In this document: piece by piece, positions 60,588-64,000 of the stretch
Layout: every line of letters starts with the position of its first letter
How positions within the stretch are numbered: position 1 is the stretch's first letter
Assembly: GCA_041499965.1 (NCBI GenBank)
Contig: JBGQLG010000005.1
Location: forward strand, 13,183 to 77,182
Direction: 5' to 3'
DNA from: AR5 sp041499965
Lineage (GTDB): Bacteria; Methylomirabilota; Methylomirabilia; Rokubacteriales; CSP1-6
Length of the DNA stretch: 64,000 bases
The notes under the pieces: model-generated
What the model was told of the DNA's origin: nothing
Seen by the model: only the letters and a program-made list of their open reading frames with translations
The model's database searches: none
Position numbers and translations under genes: made by a program

Positions 60588-62122
60588 TGGGCGTGATCCC
60601 GTTCCCGGTGCTGTCGATCATCACGTGGTCGCCGTTCGTGGGGGCCCTGCTGATCATGTTCCTGGCCCGGCACCGCCCGCTGGCCGTGCGCCTCATCGCG
60701 CTGGTGACGACCGCGATCCCGGCCGTGCTGTCGGTGTTCATCTTCGTCGTCTACGACCGGGAGGCCGCCGGCTTCCAGTTCCACGAGAAGTTCGCGCTGG
60801 TGCCGCCGCTCGGCATCTCCTACGAGCTGGCCGTGGACGGCATGAGCCTGCTGATGGTGCTGCTCACGTCGATCATCATCTTCGCCGGCGTCTTCGCCTC
60901 GTGGACGGTGACCACGCGCAGCCAGGAGTTCTACGCGCTGCTGCTGGCGCTGGTGACCGGCGTCTACGGCGTGTTCGCCTCCCTCGACCTGTTCGTCTTC
61001 TTCCTGTTCTACGAGCTGGCCGTGCTGCCGATGTACCTGCTCATCGGCATCTGGGGCTCGTCGGGACAGGTCCGCCCGCGGGGGATCTTCGCCTGGGCGT
61101 TCCGGGAGACGGGCGTGGGGTCGAAGGAGTACGCGGCGATGAAGCTCACGCTGTACCTGCTGTTCGGCTCCGCATTCATCCTGGTCGGCATCTTCGCGCT
61201 CTACGTGAGCGCCGGCGCCGGCTCGTTCTCGTTCCTCGAGCTGGAGGCCAGCGCCTTCGATCCGCGACTGCAGTTCTGGGTCTTCCTGGCCTTCTACGTG
61301 GGCTTCGGGATCCTGGCCGGCATCTGGCCGCTGCACACGTGGTCGCCCGACGGCCACGCCTCGGCGCCGACCGCGGTGTCGATGCTCCACGCCGGCGTGC
61401 TGATGAAGCTCGGCGCCTACGGCGTCGTGCGCCTGGGCCTGGGCCTGCTGCCCGACGGCGCCGTCGAGCTGGCCTGGCTGGTCGGCGGCGTCGCCTGCAT
61501 CAACGTCGTCTACGGCGCCCTGTCGGCGATGGCCCAGACCGACCTCAAGTACGTCATCGCCTACTCCTCGGTCTCGCACATGGGGCTGGTCATGCTGGGC
61601 GCGGCCACCCTGACCGAGGCCGGCCTCAACGGGGCGGTCTTCCAGATGTTCGCCCACGGCGTCATGACCGGCCTGTTCTTCGCGCTGGTCGGTCTCGTCT
61701 ACGAGAAGGCGCACTCGCGCGAGATCGGAAAGATGGGCGGCTTCGGCCGCGTGATGCCCGGCATCGCGACGGCGTTCACGGTGGCCGGCCTGTCCTCGCT
61801 CGGCCTGCCGGGCACCTCGGGATTCGTCGCCGAGATCCTCACGTTCATGGGCGCCTGGCGGTCGGCCCATCCCTGGTGGCTCGTGCCCGCCATCGCCGGA
61901 ACGTTCCTGACCGCGGTCTACGTGCTGCGCGTGACCAAGCAGATCTTCTGGGGCGAGCCGTCACCGCACTTCCACCACCTCTCGGACGCGCGCGGGCCCG
62001 AGTGGGTGGCGCTGGTGCTCCTGACCGGCGTCATCGTGCTGTTCGGCATGGTGCCGGCGCTGGCCATCGGCCCGGTCGGCACCGCGACCGTGCCGCTCCT
62101 GATCCGGCTCGTGAAGCCGTGA
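60587..62122 (+). CDS. nuoM: NADH-quinone oxidoreductase subunit M
   Basis: 511 residues from a GTG. FYELAVLPMYLLIGIWGSSG, LHTWSPDGHASAPTAVSML, KYVIAYSSVSHMGLVMLGAA are the family signatures. Carries one of the antiporter-like channels. Overlaps nuoN (GTGA). Confidence 0.95.
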   Translation: MGVIPFPVLSIITWSPFVGALLIMFLARHRPLAVRLIALVTTAIPAVLSVFIFVVYDREAAGFQFHEKFALVPPLGISYELAVDGMSLLMVLLTSIIIFAGVFASWTVTTRSQEFYALLLALVTGVYGVFASLDLFVFFLFYELAVLPMYLLIGIWGSSGQVRPRGIFAWAFRETGVGSKEYAAMKLTLYLLFGSAFILVGIFALYVSAGAGSFSFLELEASAFDPRLQFWVFLAFYVGFGILAGIWPLHTWSPDGHASAPTAVSMLHAGVLMKLGAYGVVRLGLGLLPDGAVELAWLVGGVACINVVYGALSAMAQTDLKYVIAYSSVSHMGLVMLGAATLTEAGLNGAVFQMFAHGVMTGLFFALVGLVYEKAHSREIGKMGGFGRVMPGIATAFTVAGLSSLGLPGTSGFVAEILTFMGAWRSAHPWWLVPAIAGTFLTAVYVLRVTKQIFWGEPSPHFHHLSDARGPEWVALVLLTGVIVLFGMVPALAIGPVGTATVPLLIRLVKP

Positions 62123-63531
62123 GCGCGCTGGCGCCCTTCGTGCTGGAGATCGGGCTGGGCCTGCTGCTCCTGCTCGTGTTCGTCGCCGGGCTGCTGGCCC
62201 GCGGCGAGGACCGGCGCGGCATTGCCTGGCTGGCGACGGCCGGGGTGCTCGTGCTGGGCGTCGTCGCGATGTTCACGCCGCCGGCCGGCCCGGCGCTGGG
62301 CGGCCTGTTCGTGCAGGACGAGCTGGCCCTCTTCGCCAAGCGGCTGTTCCTGGTGGCGACGTTCATCGGCCTGCTGGCCGGGCTGTCGGGGTCCGAGCGC
62401 GTCTTCGCCCGCCGGGCCGCCGAGTACCACCTGCTGCTGCTCGGCTCGCTGCTCGGCATGCTGGTGCTGGCTTCGGCGCGCGACCTGATCCTGCTCTTCC
62501 TGGCCTTCGAGCTGATGTCGATCCCGCTCTACGTGCTGACCGGCTTCCTCAAGCGCGACGCCGGCGCCGTCGAGGCGGCGCTGAAGTTCTTCCTGGTCGG
62601 CTCGGTGTCCTCGGCGGTGATGGCCTACGGGCTGTCGTTCGTGTACGGCGCGACGGGGACGACCGACCTGGCGAAGATTGCCGCCGCCGGCGAGTCGCCG
62701 CTACTCACGCTGGGCCTGGTCGCCGCGCTGGTGGGGTTCGCGTTCAAGATCGCCGCGTTCCCGTTCCACATGTGGGTGCCCGACACCTACGAGGCGGCGT
62801 CCACGCCGTTCGTGGCCTGGCTCAGCGTGGCGCCGAAGGCGGCCGGCTTCGTGGCGATCTTCCGCGTGTACTTCGAGGGCGGGGCCGAGCGCGCGGCGAC
62901 CTGGATGCCGGTGGCGGCGACGCTGGCCACGGTGACGATGCTCGCCGGCAATCTCATGGCGCTGCCCCAGCAGAACACCAAGCGGCTGCTCGCCTACTCG
63001 GGCATCGCGCAGATCGGCTACATGCTGGTGGGCGTGGCGGCGACCTCGGCGTCCGGCACCGCGATGGTCCTCTTCTACCTGGTCGCCTACGTGTTCGGCA
63101 ACATGGGCGCCTTCCTGGTCGTCGAGGCCCTGGCCCGGGCGGAGGGCTCGGAGGCGACGACCGCCTTCCGGGGCCTGGCCCAGCGCTCGCCGCTGCTGGC
63201 CCTGGCGATGCTGCTGTTCCTGCTCTCGCTGGGCGGCATCCCGTTCGTCGGCGGCTTCTGGGCCAAGCTCTACGTCTTCTGGGCGGCGGCCGAGCGCGGG
63301 CTCTACTGGCTCGTGCTGCTGGGCGCCGTGCTCACCGTGGTCGCGCTCTTCTACTACCTGCTCGTCGCCAAGCGGATGTACATCGAGGAGCCCGAGCGCC
63401 CCGGCCGGGTTCCGGTGGCCCCCACGCTGGCGGTCTCGGTGGCCCTCTGCGCCATCGGCGTCGTCGGCCTCGGGCTCTATCCCAAGGGCGTGGTCATGGC
63501 GGCGCTTCGGGTCGCGGCGACGCTCTTCTAG
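62119..63531 (+). CDS. nuoN: NADH-quinone oxidoreductase subunit N
   Basis: 470 residues from a GTG. LAFELMSIPLYVLTGF, FHMWVPDTYEAASTPFVAWL, KRLLAYSGIAQIGYMLVG. Last gene of the operon; palindrome B begins 7 bases after the stop. No nuoE, nuoF or nuoG is found in the window. Confidence 0.95.
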   Translation: MSALAPFVLEIGLGLLLLLVFVAGLLARGEDRRGIAWLATAGVLVLGVVAMFTPPAGPALGGLFVQDELALFAKRLFLVATFIGLLAGLSGSERVFARRAAEYHLLLLGSLLGMLVLASARDLILLFLAFELMSIPLYVLTGFLKRDAGAVEAALKFFLVGSVSSAVMAYGLSFVYGATGTTDLAKIAAAGESPLLTLGLVAALVGFAFKIAAFPFHMWVPDTYEAASTPFVAWLSVAPKAAGFVAIFRVYFEGGAERAATWMPVAATLATVTMLAGNLMALPQQNTKRLLAYSGIAQIGYMLVGVAATSASGTAMVLFYLVAYVFGNMGAFLVVEALARAEGSEATTAFRGLAQRSPLLALAMLLFLLSLGGIPFVGGFWAKLYVFWAAAERGLYWLVLLGAVLTVVALFYYLLVAKRMYIEEPERPGRVPVAPTLAVSVALCAIGVVGLGLYPKGVVMAALRVAATLF

Positions 63532-63537
63532 TCTCCC

Positions 63538-63774
63538 CGTCAGAGATCCGCTCACCCGGGCGGGCGCGGCGACGGCTCGCGGCGCGGGCGGCGGGGCGAC
63601 AGGGTCTCCTGAGGTTCCGCGAGAGACTACCCGGTGCGCGAAGGGGTGGTCGGAGCCTGGTCCTACGTGTGGCTGTACACGATCGAAGCCAACGGAACCT
63701 CTGGAGGCCCTGTCGCCCCGCCGCCCGCGCCGCGAGCCGTCGCCGCGCCTTCCCAGGTCGGCGAATCTCTGACG
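63538..63774. repeat. Long palindromic element B (82-bp arms, 73-nt loop)
   Basis: Arms 63538-63619 and 63693-63774 pair at 74 of 82 positions without a gap. The loop (63620-63692) matches that of element A at 66 of 73 positions with equal length. The outer arms differ from A but pair well within B. At 63577/63735 and 63607/63705 there are T-A pairs where A has G-C and C-G. It starts 7 bases after nuoN and occupies two-thirds of the 355-base region before the TetR gene. Confidence 0.9.
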
Positions 63775-63802
63775 CAGGAGACTATCTACCTGGGCGGCTC
63801 GC

Positions 63803-63827
63803 GGCGCGCCATTGGCGCGCCACTTTT
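63803..63827 (+). terminator. Rho-independent terminator candidate after nuo
   Basis: GGCGCGCC at 63803-63810 and 63814-63821 (self-complementary arms), loop ATT, followed by ACTTTT. Lies between element B and the TetR promoter. Confidence 0.5.
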
Positions 63828-63831
63828 GAGA

Positions 63832-63861
63832 TTGACGCGATGCGAGATGCGGGTGTAGGTT
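63832..63861 (+). promoter_or_regulatory. Promoter of the TetR-family gene
   Basis: TTGACG at 63832-63837, 18-base spacer, TAGGTT at 63856-63861. The operator starts at the next base, so repressor binding would cover the start site. Confidence 0.55.
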
Positions 63862-63885
63862 TCTGTACCAACTGGTTGGTACAGA
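63862..63885. promoter_or_regulatory. 24-bp perfect inverted-repeat operator (TetR-type)
   Basis: TCTGTACCAAC and GTTGGTACAGA, 11-bp arms separated by TG. It lies between the -10 box and the GTG of the TetR gene. The TACCAAC/GTTGGTA core is common in TetR-family operators. Probably autoregulatory. Confidence 0.75.
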
Positions 63886-63886
63886 C

Positions 63887-64000
63887 GTGACGCAGACAGG
63901 GACGCAGGCGGCGCCGGGGCGGGTGCGGGATGGGCGGTCGACGCGCGAGGGGATCCTCAAGGCGGCGACCCGGCTCATGCACGTGCGGGGTTACCAGAAC
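63887..64000 (+). CDS. TetR-family transcriptional regulator, N-terminal part
   Basis: 38 codons to the window end, GTG start. Residues 16-38 read RSTREGILKAATRLMHVRGY, the typical first helix of the TetR DNA-binding domain. The HTH itself lies beyond the window. It starts directly after the 24-bp operator, so it is likely autoregulated; targets unknown. Confidence 0.8.
   Translation, partial: MTQTGTQAAPGRVRDGRSTREGILKAATRLMHVRGYQN

Overview
This is a very GC-rich window (estimated by eye at around 70% G+C; not counted). Genes are tightly packed, start codons are often GTG, stop and start codons overlap frequently (ATGA, GTGA, TGATG), and most codons end in C. MlaC-like periplasmic proteins, paired PilT/PilU motors, a quinone-linked complex I and Tat/Sec exported proteins indicate a free-living, diderm, chemoheterotrophic bacterium. 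The combination resembles uncultured soil lineages such as Ca. Rokubacteria/Methylomirabilota, but that placement is an inference. No 16S rRNA, prophage, insertion sequence or CRISPR array was seen.

Layout. 1-4.7 kb: end of an enolase-superfamily gene, then a hybrid sensory operon (histidine kinase, single-domain receiver, receiver-nucleotide cyclase). 4.7-5.2 kb: a decayed nuclease-fold gene and a Lys/Ala-rich small protein. 5.2-13.7 kb: a promoter followed by SPFH/zinc-ribbon, two DUF4178-type, DUF350, membrane spermidine-synthase-like and FAD oxidoreductase genes, with two unknown membrane proteins downstream. 13.6-17.3 kb (minus strand): acetyltransferase, M20 peptidase, M15-like secreted peptidase, sugar-phosphate mutarotase. 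17.4-21.6 kb: Cys-cluster protein, then pilT, a second pilT/pilU and a pseudo-receiver. 21.6-30.4 kb: a large unknown protein, two tandem MlaC paralogues, the MoxR-DUF58-transglutaminase operon, GIY-YIG. 30.5-34.3 kb: aldehyde dehydrogenase, ThDP enzyme, RidA. 34.6-37.3 kb: LigD-type polymerase cluster and a receiver. 37.3-44.1 kb: a branched-chain amino-acid-type ABC transporter interrupted by a GT-C glycosyltransferase and a methyltransferase. 44.2-47.1 kb: small secreted proteins, GT2, tRNA-Ala, tRNA-Leu and a LAGLIDADG protein. 47.2-51 kb: indolepyruvate:ferredoxin oxidoreductase pair. 51-52.7 kb: REC-PilZ and a membrane protein. 52.7-63.5 kb: an 11-gene nuoABCDHIJKLMN operon with no nuoEFG, carrying a NIPSNAP gene between nuoC and nuoD. 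63.5-64 kb: terminator, promoter, operator and start of a TetR gene.

Most unusual are the very long palindromes. Two related elements (34332-34558 and 63538-63774) have 77-82-bp arms around a conserved 73-nt loop, with paired base changes between copies. A third (56134-56410), different in sequence, has about 105-bp arms including 61 consecutive perfect pairs. All three start 0-7 nt from a stop codon. A fourth, a perfect 38-bp inverted repeat, is inserted in frame within the iorB-like gene. Several flanking coding stretches switch from C-ending to G/T-ending codons. I regard this palindrome set as the best candidate for something undescribed here.
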